A DNA stretch of 55,985 nucleotides, from contig JAJPHC010000006.1 of NCBI GenBank assembly GCA_021325515.1, forward strand, positions 1-55,985, in the 5' to 3' direction. The notes under the pieces were generated by a model that ran no database searches, was not told the origin of the DNA, and saw only the letters and a list, made by a program, of their open reading frames with translations. Position 1 is the first letter of the stretch. Each line of letters opens with the position of its first letter. The stretch is from Acidobacteriota bacterium. GTDB lineage: Bacteria > Acidobacteriota > Thermoanaerobaculia > Gp7-AA8. Positions 37,201-45,600 of the stretch are shown one piece after another. Position numbers and translations under genes: made by a program.

Positions 37201-39679
37201 TGCTCTTGCCGTTCCGTCCACTCTGTTCGTTCCTGGCGGTGCGACCGTCGGCAGTCTCACGCTGACCGCGGGAACTGTCACTTCTGCCACGGACGCGGTC
37301 GTGACTGCTGTGACGAACGGGACTCCACAATCGATGACGATTTCCATCGTGCCCGCTCCGACTGCTCTCACGTCGGTCTCGGTGGGGCAGGCCTCGATAA
37401 CGGGTGGCTCAAGTACGACAGGCACTGTGACGCTCGGTGGAATCGCCCCTCCGGGCGGCGCGACGGTCATGTTGGTGGTTTCGGACTCATCACTCATCTC
37501 CATCCCGTCCGCAGTGACGATCGCGCCTGGTGCAACCACGGCCACGTTTACGGTCACAGCGCTCAAGACCGGTATCGCGACGATTACGGCGATCTATGGG
37601 GCGACCCGCACCACTTCACTGGAAGTGACGTCATGTGGATTGATGCCGGCGGCGGTGAAGCCAGGCACGACCGCTGACGTCGTCTGGCTCGACGATACAT
37701 TGCCCGCGGGAGTCACCCTGAGTGGCGGCAACTCATCCACATCACAGACGGCTTCGGGAACCACATCCATTTCTCTCTCGGGAACCGGCAGACAACAGTT
37801 CACGCTCAGCGGTGCAACGACGTGGAACGTAATCAATGGTGACTCGCTCGTCCTTTATGCGCTGATTGATCCTTGCAAGCCGCCGCGCGAGATTCAGGTG
37901 ATTTGGAAGGACACTGCGAACACTGAGTATCGCGCCTCATGGGGTGAGGATGTCATCGATCCGACAATGGCGCACTTGCAGGTCGGACCCATGATCGTTG
38001 GTGGTGCATGGCTTCGCCTCCAGGCACTTGCATCGACTCTTGGTGCTGCCGGCAAGTCCATTACGAGCATCACGGTGCAAACGTACGATGGTGAAGCATG
38101 GTTCGACCTCTTTGGCAAGAGCACGTGCAGTCTTCCCAGCGTGCCGTCTTCAGATCTTAATGCGGCCGATTTCGTCTGGTTTGAGGATGACGCACCTGCA
38201 GGAGTTTCAGTCGTTTCGGTCGCGCCTAATGGCGCGGCGTCCAGCATCTGGAACTGGGATTCCTTGCAGAAGTTGAGCGGCTCCAAATCGCACCTTGTTG
38301 CGCCGATCGTTGGTTCAATGGGCGAATACTTCACGGGAACAACGACTCCACTCCAGGTCAAGCAAGGAGACATGCTTGTCACGTATGTGTTGATCGATCC
38401 CTGCAATCCTCCTCGACAGATCTTTCTTCAGTGGTTCGACGGTACGGATTGGTCGCATCGTGCATATTGGGGCGAAGACCTGACCGCAGCAGGAACAATC
38501 GGGACCGCGAGCCGCTATCGGATGGGTTCGCTGCCAGCCTCCGGTCGCTGGATTCGCCTGGAGGTTCCCGCGAGTCTGGTCGGACTCGACGGTGTCAACG
38601 TTTCGGGCATGTCCTTTAGCCTTGTGGACGGCCGCGCGTGGTTTGACCACGTCGGCAAGGTGTCCCGCGTAAATCTGGCTCTTGGCAAGAATGCGAGCCA
38701 ATCATCCAACTACACCGGCTACTCAAACTGTCTTGCAGGGATTGGTGTCGACGGCGTGACGAATGGTACGGGCGACGCTCAAACCATCACGCACACCAAC
38801 AATGAATTGCATGCCTGGTGGCAAGTGGACCTCGGTTCTGTCCAGCCTATTGAGGACATCCAGATCTGGGGCCGTGCCGACGGGTATTACGAACGCATCG
38901 TCGATTACTGGGTCTTCGTGTCCGACGTGCCCTTCACATCGACCGATCTGGCCGCGACCCGTGGTCAGTCTGGTGTTTCTGCCTATCACTCACCAACGCA
39001 GTTGGGACGCATGCGCGATATTCGAGTCGCGAGAACTGGCCGTTATGTCCGCTTCCAACTGGAGGGGGCGAATTGGTTGAGTCTCTCCGAAGTTCAGGTG
39101 TGGGCGCCAGCGAGTTCGATGGCGGTCAATCTGGCCGGCGGAAGGACTGCCACCCAATGGCCAGCCACGTTCAAAGATCCGAGTTTGACCGTGCCGTATT
39201 ACGCGGAGTTTGCGGTGAATGGAGACGCGAATGGCCTTGCGGCCTCGGGTGGTTCGTTCACGCATACAACTGCGGACACGAATCCCCACTGGGATGTCGA
39301 TCTCGGTGCGATTCGCTCGATCTCCTCTGTGGACGTGGATCGACGCCTCGACTGTGCGTCCATCTGTCCCAATCAGATTCAGGACTTCTATCTCTTCGTA
39401 TCGGATGTTCCGTTTGCATCCAACCTGGTTGCCGACACGATCGCGCAGACCGGAGTGGGCATCTGGTACCACGGACTCCAGGTGCTTCCCGCAACATCGA
39501 TCCCGGTCTATAGAACAGGCCGCTATGTCCGCGTTGCCCGGTCGCTGCCAAGCGACAGGCCCGACGTCGTGTCTCTAAACGAGGTCCGCGTTTGGGGTGG
39601 TGACACGCCACTGGCGCCGCTCGCCACGACTCCTCCACCCGCTGAACAAAGCAGCACGTCCATCATTCGTCTGCACTGA
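25283..39679 (+). CDS. Giant exported adhesin-like protein (4798 aa) with F-type-lectin-like C-terminus
   Basis: The start is TTG, supported by GGGAG seven bases upstream and a clear signal peptide (residues 1-26). Order of parts: beta-rich N-terminus; Pro-rich linker at about 203-250; helical segment near 545-615; about a dozen carboxypeptidase-regulatory-like units at about 875-2040 (for example GRVIGIDGYTPVSGAIVTV followed by TGADGTYRLQGL); two SbsA-type Ig domains at 2042-2281; Ig-like repeats to 2703; Gly-rich beta-helix-like block at 2706-3043; more Ig repeats; a second Gly-rich block at 3453-3830; further Ig units; a tandem pair of related ~170-residue modules at 4116-4467; and two F-type-lectin-like domains at 4463-4610 and 4612-4774. 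There is no membrane anchor or sorting signal at the C-terminus. A cell-surface or secreted glycan-binding role is inferred. It ends 11 bases before the RHS giant. Confidence 0.9.
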   Translation: MNHLRRSLSVLCTFAALAAIPTRLHAEEITRAQLTISGGAGLQVVTPVTVQVGSIAQVQTTYSGPVDSGVLAVGELVGPGITTPIRLTASPGQPFQVAGITQKGTYYLQNIRMEKAGQLLEMAVPSVATIEATNALQTKVTVRQLTPDELRERGISVDPSNYDVYEYTFSYTIKDGVVVQVPYPVIVNRITHEVTPVQTESPYKLPRDTAQAPPRWNPPAQVPFEFGGGFAPMPGPGQGDHGPAGPPPPQIHAALVIPNSLAVLHQFFDVGLVVANGAPVGSKVVLQSVSASLKAPSQIRVADSKPAASYGQPVAIPDLNESEQGSVEWTAEGLKPGTYQLDLDVLATFHVDGQKDIPLVAHPKAAIVVHDARFNITFSHPDTVNKNVPYNTYTFITNTSDAVQHVILNDGGIPECGAGTRLNVCRATGSPASFTVDLDPGQTKSVQWKLVAGINGHVLATAASIDGEGSSNLSAAFQLEMGVSPNGVPLSPATLLLPYYARPPYFSQNYLDQQLGFFGIGYGLATAPLNKQTAKFPRVITTDVFTRAVDLARAGERMFIGEDRRDSLANLTLDLLGNSKPLQEWDQFRRQEIEGDEVVRNASKAMGDELAAAFAGTDGGFSDLVPRFAKATSSRNPYVLAFAHGAATGSARSYPIRITAASGVMDVPSSTTCECKRQIPWGDEYALNGSSESGELAVIGRDGEYDLTLTPTASGMLDLVFFNSGTAMRASAPLTAGNTIRIHIANGLATSNDIALPPITVGNEPIRIIAARQDLHLDPDGHVVSVLFNRPLAVTNNDLSKSFSTTVKLDSQKFNEPFDGTRVVKGAALQEDARIIRLNYDSSLSSDALYNIHTQDLVDPASNPDVVPIVESRNSALILGSVIGGDNKPVKDADLILNTVTGVQYQTSDASGRFLFEYVPREVEGGLSGGYMLSAYVGGKQATVPGTVRLLHSIQHVNVSFLGRGSARGRVAYDNGTAVGGATVVAGSTMLNQVRYGTTDASGYFEIGDVPVGPLTFSAQDAAGNVAYAANELHASGEVVVQDILIYQRPHPGTGTVRGRIVRSDGDHAPVPGAHVGVCTQGFSLRDSYTDSLGRFEFTNVPSGFVTVLAEDYDVAPQSVAVDFDLKSDATYDTGDLILTVRDAEAIVGVEGVVTIEDPLRPGVESTVKGAVVQIEGMPAVIADDAGRFVYTGVPQSFGGKRIRAYDPLTARAEIIELPSLSASVVNIKITIKQASGSGAGTVRVHLLNARGGPVSGYRVFEPGYPTLDAEAVGDGVYEFKNVAVGRTLSIVATPSGASDATYGVQIAQGSGGVAFAGQIAAVTLRLPGQGTVRGRIVQQTSGGGTIRLVGKLRLWFLQWDDREQNLAPAFIDVPAASDADAIFTDIPANQLLRIETVDAQGYASADLRLFFEGDSQSRELTLTTLASITGRVIGIDGYTPVSGAIVTVNRTNTQTGADGTYRLQGLAPATAYTILADFNQNGIYRTSYADVSTPPNGGPVNNVDLLLMKQGAIEGKIVNASGAPIAFAKYWLRELSFPGRPFGSQSEPLTTDGNGHFRVDNVFTVPVRLWAIDPNNPDLSGTWNGALVNEGDVLTPVVTVGGAGTGTVTVSVVDPNNGYAGVANAEVSLYRSSLFDLQTTDSSGTATFHDVPVGSYTVGAYSKAQVKFGSSDPIDVVRDGTSTVQVKLAYSGEVDGTLVDPEKNGAAVLGANVTLYGSGYQTRTTTTDKGFYFKGVREGRIALDARDPLSIRRAYLDNVLVSVAAGTTHVPLVLERTSTLTVRAFLPNDDGSSSSVAAPLVSIDVEQSAPGGHYLRTSQTNGAQFPGLIRGVPVSVTVHELGGRNRTASTSVALAEPEKETDLTFIAFGSVTVHVTQGGAVAPNVYVSASSGGVSSNGYTDAAGNIRFDNLPFGTVSIQASTGGSHPLTASGSVAIVSQSIPASASIELGTYGAIKGYVDAEGGGPSVGTRVIASYANGTLETRTDAFGFFEFQGIIASVQGTPVNLLYLGPDDATAGASQVVTIYGSETKSADRVTLDSTPARLLSIFPADGATKVAPNTKLTIAFSRAMKSEQLSGGYVALYDVATGASLSLLAEEPALQADKSVLVTFKVNVTPPPGQRYALKSDTLYRIQVSSDLQDLGNHKLGVTVGASFTTSNYANPQVTKVVPTPKLPLPKNGLRFAITFSKPIKSEPWAPGGNGVMQLVQVDRNGNAIGGPVPGVVQLDTATNTLYFAPNNILNPISFYRLSISGVTDADGQGLIDAAGNPLSVWTQDFSSYDEVAPVVAINDPLLLSSAIAPGDPLYSGVVYTIPVTLTNPDGSPATDVEDVDFYSVDAAGAATPLSHTGIKSVDVTPVPGSTSFTLKVVAHDFSKNYSTPVTRAWQVQPVPPLAIASTAIAPAAVYPGKPFTNNVTLGGGAITANVTVAIYVNGDTIPAATQTQAITRSGFSASWPVTAFTLQLPVTTPANATVVVKTTASDARGAAAPRTDNLSLLADTIAPRLNPLTIELVRGNNASSLHNADQYRVHAIATDAETGIKSVTFTIGSASYVVSSSANNEFVSPLITVQSHNEDFTVSLSAEAADYGQNKASAGTTVTYLGIHDANAPVVAWLSPIHDAAWPASLSGFKTRLSVYATSKLPLTAKFDVPGLGTVNGVRNDKQFDADITLNTPAEGTLTITAHVDDGDGGHVFDLPVTIDLVTYTQILSTGTTPVDATHGLTGDSIIVDGARLVPHIPLTLKNLIVINGGVVDTVNSTTNRDESITINVSDHLFVDGRSRIDVSSRGYLGGKQANFDGTGQNDDPRGMTVNRAFGAAGAAGSHAGIGGEEPGGTSNATYGSLIAPSDLGSGGAADASNRRGGEGGGAVVATSAGKIVIAGSVMADGESGAGIGFAGAAGSIHLSAKTVALGAMSSITANGGDDDGADLGQRGGGGGRISIEGSSLLDIDTTLGARVAARGGRNLASETATAIDGGAGTIFLRYPGETNGELLIDSGFSTSAHRVRGTVIAESRTFDRVTVGPRALARFDGTTNDRASMNIDPTARVALTTDLPSITASAIPSGSLIQYTNLSVTYNASSYTGVGRVVVSLDPQLAGRIDEQSTTATDTLLVPANAAPNSSATLHVKMIDLAGRVAEAPAQSYTIVANAAPVINTFDVSAPSPLYVGGAFSVAVAATDDVGVNSVSLTTQIGNGAPSTQTSNTASKTFSVAVPSDKTLDGQTITLTASATDGYPNRTTTLVKTLPIAHDGVAPSVAIAQPAAGTLFNEGTNNLIPITVTVTDAESGVASVTASIEGGETITLTGSGTTYTGSIHVPSVPDGNDVARVIRVNALDVVGNNRTSEVSVTIHPLYDPTAPVTAWTCGTDGAVYPPGFVATLKAEVTPSATGNAIDTVTFSDGTTTLVATKSGTTYSAQYAVPDTPGQRTIVLTARSIGGGTATLVGQLYVVLADKTISADTTITSGDTTYEGRSVAITAGTTSINGSHQFKTLMVLGAARVTHAAIVDPSSDRLDLKADMIYVSCGAAIDVTARGFAPKTSYAGARPAAANAGGSHIGRGGLRADSGTTYGSVYRPSEAGAGDFFVARGGGAVKLEAGSVTIDGSISANGESNPNASQGGAAGGAVWIKGGTVRGAGTVAANGGDGAAYSSSDGGGGAIAIETGDSFVGLNRLSAKSGAWYNPHGGAGTIFTKYSKSNYGDALIDNSGIPFEAPTVLPSLGVAFIDSVLSPNTLTLRDPASIPTYFAGHWLRIEASDGTVRGFKQIRAVTSPRQIVLDDAAGDHFEIQAGDTIRGTYRFDRLTLRGAWVETADLLVVETSPVLESGSILKSGNLGAPVFTPELRSQIWVKPTASGAFEITGPVGAVSDPDLPVKLTATGNHGAIVSGQANADGSFNVPVYGSNGETFTLTATDSHSSPATSLPVAVNGQIVLNDPVVEIHAQPAVVAPGDQLTVAVRLQAAAPMGGINVSLSSSNGALAVPSTLFVPGGATVGSLTLTAGTVTSATDAVVTAVTNGTPQSMTISIVPAPTALTSVSVGQASITGGSSTTGTVTLGGIAPPGGATVMLVVSDSSLISIPSAVTIAPGATTATFTVTALKTGIATITAIYGATRTTSLEVTSCGLMPAAVKPGTTADVVWLDDTLPAGVTLSGGNSSTSQTASGTTSISLSGTGRQQFTLSGATTWNVINGDSLVLYALIDPCKPPREIQVIWKDTANTEYRASWGEDVIDPTMAHLQVGPMIVGGAWLRLQALASTLGAAGKSITSITVQTYDGEAWFDLFGKSTCSLPSVPSSDLNAADFVWFEDDAPAGVSVVSVAPNGAASSIWNWDSLQKLSGSKSHLVAPIVGSMGEYFTGTTTPLQVKQGDMLVTYVLIDPCNPPRQIFLQWFDGTDWSHRAYWGEDLTAAGTIGTASRYRMGSLPASGRWIRLEVPASLVGLDGVNVSGMSFSLVDGRAWFDHVGKVSRVNLALGKNASQSSNYTGYSNCLAGIGVDGVTNGTGDAQTITHTNNELHAWWQVDLGSVQPIEDIQIWGRADGYYERIVDYWVFVSDVPFTSTDLAATRGQSGVSAYHSPTQLGRMRDIRVARTGRYVRFQLEGANWLSLSEVQVWAPASSMAVNLAGGRTATQWPATFKDPSLTVPYYAEFAVNGDANGLAASGGSFTHTTADTNPHWDVDLGAIRSISSVDVDRRLDCASICPNQIQDFYLFVSDVPFASNLVADTIAQTGVGIWYHGLQVLPATSIPVYRTGRYVRVARSLPSDRPDVVSLNEVRVWGGDTPLAPLATTPPPAEQSSTSIIRLH
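33400..34410 (+). other. First Gly-rich beta-helix-like block inside the 4798-aa protein
   Basis: This part encodes repeated short strands such as SITINVSDHLFVDGRSRIDVS and KIVIAGSVMADGES, separated by Gly-rich loops, and ends with GGAGTIFLRYPGETN. The pattern suggests a parallel beta-helix. A second, diverged copy lies at 35640-36770. GC content is high here: 81 of 120 bases at 34081-34200. Confidence 0.6.
35640..36770 (+). other. Second Gly-rich beta-helix-like block with lower GC content
   Basis: Same plan as the first block (MIYVSCGAAIDVTARGF, AGSVTIDGSISANGES, GGAGTIFTKYSKSNYG) but with different codon choice: only 58 of 120 bases are G or C at 36361-36480. The reading frame is continuous. 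A domain swap or recent recombination is a possible cause. Confidence 0.55.
37630..38667 (+). other. Tandem pair of related ~170-residue modules
   Basis: Two adjacent segments share a common skeleton: VWLDDTLPAGV versus VWFEDDAPAGV, then LIDPCKPPREIQVIW versus LIDPCNPPRQIFLQW, RASWGED versus RAYWGED, WLRLQ versus WIRLEVPA, and DGEAWFDLFGK versus DGRAWFDHVGK. Similar modules occur in large exported proteins of other phyla, in my recollection of planctomycete proteins. A beta-sandwich binding domain is likely. Confidence 0.55.
38668..39606 (+). other. Two tandem F5/8C-fold, F-type-lectin-like domains
   Basis: Each domain opens with NLALGKNASQSS or NLAGGRTATQW and has a WWQVDLG or HWDVDLG core, then a VFVSDVPF or LFVSDVPF strand and a GRYVRF or GRYVRV strand, as in F-type lectins. 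Domain 1 contains H4504-x26-R4531-x-D4533-x4-R4538, the exact fucose-binding spacing. Domain 2 keeps H4661-x26-R4688-x-D4690 but has Cys4695 in place of the last basic residue, with a second Cys at 4691. Confidence 0.8.
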
Positions 39680-39690
39680 CAGGAATACCG

Positions 39691-42600
39691 ATGCATAAAG
39701 CGTTTGCACGAGTCTCGACCCTCGCCTGTGCGCTCCTTATGAGCGTTACGGCTTTCGCACAATCCACCTCCCATACGGAGGATTTTCAATCGTATGGAGA
39801 GCATGCGAATCCTCCCGGCTGGGTAGACACGTCGGTTGGCTCATCGAAGCCGGATGCGTCGGGGCTCTATAAGACGTGGGGTGATCCGACCCAGGGCAAT
39901 AAGGCGAAGAACATCGTCTTCGGAACGAAATCATCGTCCGGCAAGGCAGATCCCAACGGGCGGATGGGGACGTTCTCCACGCTGACAACGAAGACCTTCA
40001 GTGGCACGGGACGCTTCGAATATCGCGGCCGCTTCATTCGCACGAATGCCGATTCGCGCATCGGACTCACGTTTTTCTCTTCCTATCCCGAGAAGGATCA
40101 GTACTACCTCGCCGGCCTCATGCCGCAGCCGAACGGCACGCTCACGATGCAGCTCCTTGCCTTCGGCGCCGGAACCTTCACAGGAACGACCGACAGCAAG
40201 TTCACGCCGAATCCCAACGAGTGGTGCTGGTTTGCGATTCAGGTCGACGCGCTCCCCAATAAGACAGACGTCCGCGTCCGTTTCTGGCCCGACAATTCGA
40301 CGGAGCCCTCCTCCTGGTCGATTGAAGCGAGCGACTCCTCGGCGGCGCGCCTTACACAAGGCCGCATCGGCATGTGGGCTGCCATCAAGGGCGATGCCTA
40401 CATCGACGATCTCAGCGTCAAATCGAATGTCGATCGCACTGCGCCCAGCATCACCTTCTTCGAGTCGAACAGCGCGATGACCGACAATCAGATCTTCGCG
40501 CGCGACGCCGCTCCCGAGGTACGCGTCACTGACGACTCCTCGGGCGTCGGCACGGTGACCATCAAGCTCGATGGAGACCCGTATGTCTCGAAGACCACTG
40601 TAACGACCGAGCAGGTCCATCAGCTCGATGTCGATGCCGCGGACAAGGCCGGCAACAGCACGCACTCAACGATCCACTTCGTCATCGACAAGAGCGCGCC
40701 GGTCATCTCGATCCAGGACGTCGGCACGCCCATCGTCGAAGGGACGGTCTTCAATCACGACGTCAAGCCGGTCATCACAATCAGCGATCTGACGAAAACC
40801 TCGAGCACAATCACGCTCGACAATGCGCCCTTCAGCGCCGGCACGGTCGTCAGCACCGAGACCAGCCACACGATCGTCGTCACAGCGGCCGACGCGGCGC
40901 AGCACAGCGCCACCAGCACGATTCATTTCCGGATCGATAAGACCGGCCCATCGCTGACACTCACCTCGATCAAGGATGGCGACGTTGTCACCGATCCGGC
41001 GATCGTGCTCTCCGGCGGCGCAGATGACGCCGTGAGCGTGAAGGTCAACGGCGTCCCGGCAACGCTCGACACGAGCACGCACGTCTGGACCTCGGCATCC
41101 ATCGCACTCGTCGAAGGCAGCAACACGATTCAAGTCGCAGGCGTCGACGCCGGCAACAACACCGGCAAGCTCACAGTCACGATCTCGCTCGACACGCGCG
41201 CGCCGCAGATCGTCGTCACCGCTCCCGATCAAAACGAGTGCCTCAACACCGCGGCCGTCGAGGTTCACGGCACGATCTCCGATGCGCATCCGAAGTCGGT
41301 GACGGTGAACAACGTCGCGGCCTCTCTCGATTCGAGCGGCAAATGGTCGGCGAACTTCACGAACGTACCGGAAGGGAAGACGACCTTCCTCGTCACCGCG
41401 ACGGACACCGTCGGCCACTCGTCGACGATCACGCGCACGGTGAACATCGATCGCACAGAGCCTGTAATCGAGGTCTACGAAAGCGGCGCGCCATTCACGG
41501 CGAAGTTCGTCAATCGCCCGGTCAGTCTCGAGTTCCGCGTCAAGGATGCCGATCCGAATGCATTGTTGACGGTGACGCTCGACAATGTCGTACAGGCGCA
41601 GCCGGTTGTCGTTATTTCCAAAGAGGGCGATCACGAGCTCAAGGCAACGGCGAAGGATTGTGCCGGACTCCCGAACGGCCGCACGGTCACATTCACGACG
41701 GATTTCACGCCGCCGGTGCTGAGCAAGTTCGATCCTGCGAACGGATCGACGATCGGCACGCTGCCGGCCGCGATCAAAGGAACGACGAACGAGAACGCGA
41801 CGATCAGCAGCGGCAGCGCGACCGTAATCGCAGGCGCCGGGGACTTCGTCCTCGGCGGTCTCCCGTTTGCCGAGGGGACGAACAAGTTCACGCTGCACGC
41901 GGAGGATTCGGCGAGGAACGCGGTTGATGTTCCTTACAGCGTAACGGTGCGAACGACGCCGCCTGTGATCGAAATCCTCGATAACGGAACGCCGATCGCG
42001 AAGGACGCGCTCTTCAATCGCGCGGTGACTCCGGTTGTGCGCTTCAGCCCGAGCGATGTTTCGGTGAGCCCGAGCTTCCCGATCGGGGCGCCGATCACCA
42101 GCGAAGGGCCGCATACGCTGACGGCGACCGCCACCGATCCGGTGGGGCACAGCGTGGCGGCCACTGCGACGTTCACGATCGATACGACGCCGCCTGCGAT
42201 CGCGATCAGCGCACCAGCCAACAACGCGACGCTCGATACCGATGCCGTCACAGTGACCGGTACTGCAGGCGACGCGCGGACTCTAACCATCAACGGCACC
42301 CCGGTCTCCATCGACGCCGGCGGCAGCTTCTCGAAGACCGTCGCTCTCGACTTCGGCGAGAACGCGATCGTGGTCTCGGGCCGCGACGCGGCAGGCAACA
42401 CGGCGAGCGCCGTCGTGACGGTGACACGCAGCGATGCCGGCACGGGCATCCTCCTCACTTCGCCGCTCGACCGCACCACCACGAATCGCAAGACGGCTGT
42501 AGTCACCGGCCGCATCCTCACGCCGGCCAACGCGCAGTCGCTGGCGATTGGCGCAACTACGGTGACGTTCGATCCGACCGGCGCATTCATCATTCCCGAC

Positions 42601-45600
42601 TATCCGCTCGTCGAAGGGCCGAACACGATCACCGCGACGTTGACGTCGAAGAACGGCAAGATCACGAAGGCGTCGGTGACGATTACGGCTGATCTCACTC
42701 CGCCTGTATTGAGGATCCTCGCCAATGAGCAGCCGCTCGAAGAGGGCGCGAGGTTTCCTGACAAGGTGACGCTGCGCGCCGATGCCGAAGCGGGCAGCGC
42801 AGTCGATTTCAATCTGGATGGAGCGCCGGCGGCGGGCCCGGCGACCGTTACGGCCACGGGTGCACACATCGTGATCGTTACGGCGACGGATGCCGCGGGG
42901 AATCAGATGCGTCTCCGCCGCACCTTCGCCATCGGGACGCAATCGGGTGCCTGCGAGCCCGTCGGATTCGATCCTCCCGACAACAGCGTCGTCTCCGCGG
43001 GCTCACTAACCATCAGCGGCACCGCGTCCGGGCCGGTGGTGATCAATGGCATTCCGGCGGCGTTCTCCAATGGAACGTTCAGCGGCACGGCCGAGCTCTC
43101 CGTCGAAGGGGCGAACACGGTGCGGATCGGATGCGTTGGCGGCGCCGAAAAGACGCTGACGCTGATCCGGGCGTTCAATGCCCCCTCCGTGACGATTACA
43201 TCGCCGGGCGAGATGGCGACATTGGCCACAGGTGCCGTCGATGTCACCGGCACTGTGGGCGACGGCGCGACGCTGGTCACTGTGAACGGTGTCAAGGCGA
43301 CGATTACCGGCTCGACGTTCAAGGCGCAGGTCACACTCAATGGCGGCCTCAATGTCCTGGCGGCTCGAGCGAAGAACGCAGCGGGGCGGATCTCGATCGC
43401 GTCGCGTCGCGTTGTTTATCTGCTCAAGACGCCGTCACTATCAATCGACTGGCCGCCTCCTGGTTTTACGACCGGCGCGGGAACTGTCGATGTCATTGGT
43501 ACCTGGAACAATCTCGATCCGAGCACGATCTCGTCCACGCCGCCGGGAACGCTGGAGACGCAGCGCTTCTCCGATACGAGCGGCAGCTTCGTCATCCGCG
43601 GCATTCCGCTCGCCTCCTCGAAGACCGACATTCATGTGACGGGACGCGATGCCTTCGCCCGTTCGGCCTCCGCCGATACGGATGCGAAGTCCGTCACCGG
43701 CTCGCCCTCCATTGTGATCACCACACCGGGAGGGGAGTCGTACTCCGCGGCAGCGACGATTCCCGTGTCGGGCACGTTCACCGCGGTGAAAGACTCGCGT
43801 GTCGACGTGAGCGGCGTCGTGGCGACACTCAGTGGCACGACCTTCAGCGGCAACGCAACGTTAGGCGAACGAACCGCGACGCCGGTCATCGCGCGCGTGA
43901 CGCAGCCGAATGGCGACAGTGCGATCGCCTCTTCGATGGTCACGTATCTCAAGGGTGCGCCAAAGGTCACGGGGATTTTCCCTGAAGATGGCGCGGCCGC
44001 TGTGGATCCCGCCGTGATTGCGCTGGTCTCGTTCAGCGCCCCGATGATGAACGACGGCGTCGTCCTCCTCAACAGCGCAGGCCAGCAGATCACCGGCCAG
44101 CGCCGCCTCGATCGCGATGTCGTCAGCTTCGCTCCGGCGACGACGCTGACGCCGGGCGAGCGCTACACGCTCGTCGTGACAACGGCCGCGAAGGATCTCG
44201 CCGGCAATGTATTGGCGAGCGAAGTGCGCAGCAGCTTCACGATTGCGACGACCGCTCCCGCAACGGCTCCGCATGTCGATCCGGTCGCCCCCTTCTGCAC
44301 AGGACCGGTGACGATCACCGGCACCGCCCCGGCAGGATCGCGCGTCGATGTCGCGATCGGCGGCATTGTGCAGGCTTCGGCGACGGCCGATGCAAGCGGT
44401 CACTTCAGCACGCAGATCTCGCTTCCTTCGATCTCGGGATATCGCATTGCACGCCTCTTCATTGTCGGCGAGGACGGCAGCAACTCGCCGGAAGCGGATG
44501 TGGCGCTCGATGTCGATTGTGCCGGCCCAGTCATTATGGGAGCGACGTACGATCGCAGCGCCAACCTCATTACCGTGACGTACTCGAAGGCGGTCACGGT
44601 ACCCGCAGTCTCATTGAAGCTTGCTGATGGGACGCCGGTGACTTCGACTGTGGCGCTCTCGTTGCCGAATGTCGTGACGATTACGCCGGGTACGCCCGAC
44701 CCTCGCAATAAGACGCTGATTCTGACGATCGGCACTTATACGCAGACGTTCGTCGTCGGTGCGGTGGAAAGTGGACCGAGCAATGGGTCGGGCTATGTGT
44801 CAGGAGAGATCCTCGACGCGACGAATGGCCGGCCATTGAGCAATGTGACCGTCGAGATCGGCAGCACGCAATTGACGAGCGACACACATGGTCGCTACGC
44901 AACGCCGCTTCCGGAAGGCGTCTACACGATCCATGCGAGCAGGAGCGGATACACAGAGGCGTGGCGCCAGATCGTCGTGCCGGCGGGAGCGGGTGTCGTC
45001 CCCATCGACATCCGTCTGACGACCCTCGGTACAGGCACCGTCCACGGCGGCGACGACGCAATCACCCGCAAAGTGACCCTGACCAGTGTAGGACAGGCGC
45101 CCCCGCCTGTCCTGGTGACGGCAGTAGGCTCGCAGTCCCTGGCAGGCCTCCTGCCATTGGGCTGGTCGCCAATCGCATCCGCCGAAGTGCGCGGCAACGC
45201 AATCGGAACGTTCAGCTTCGATCTGCCGAACGACGGGCGTACCTACGCGGGCGTGCAATACGACCCGGCCCGCGGCGAGTGGCGCGTGCTGCAGGCGGTG
45301 GTTAGCCACGACCTGCCGATCACGGGGCCGGGCGCCTATGCGCTCGTTTATCCCGATCCGGGAGTGCCGCAGGCGCAGACCGGCGGCGTGCTTGCAGGCA
45401 TCGCCGATCCATGCGCGACGCAGACGTGCAAGTTCGTGAAGAGGGACTTCCCATTGACGCCGCAGACCGTAGCGCCGAACGGCCGCACGGTCGCGACGTT
45501 GAACCTCGAGCCCGGCACATTCCCCTCAGGCACGCCGGTCCAGGCATTCATCAACGAGCAGTTGACATTGACGGACGGCACGAACGAGTCGACAGAGCCG

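Noticed and set aside
40666-42150. 494-aa minus-strand frame under the Ig-like repeats
   Set aside because: Its repeated Arg/Asp pattern mirrors the Ig repeats read backwards.
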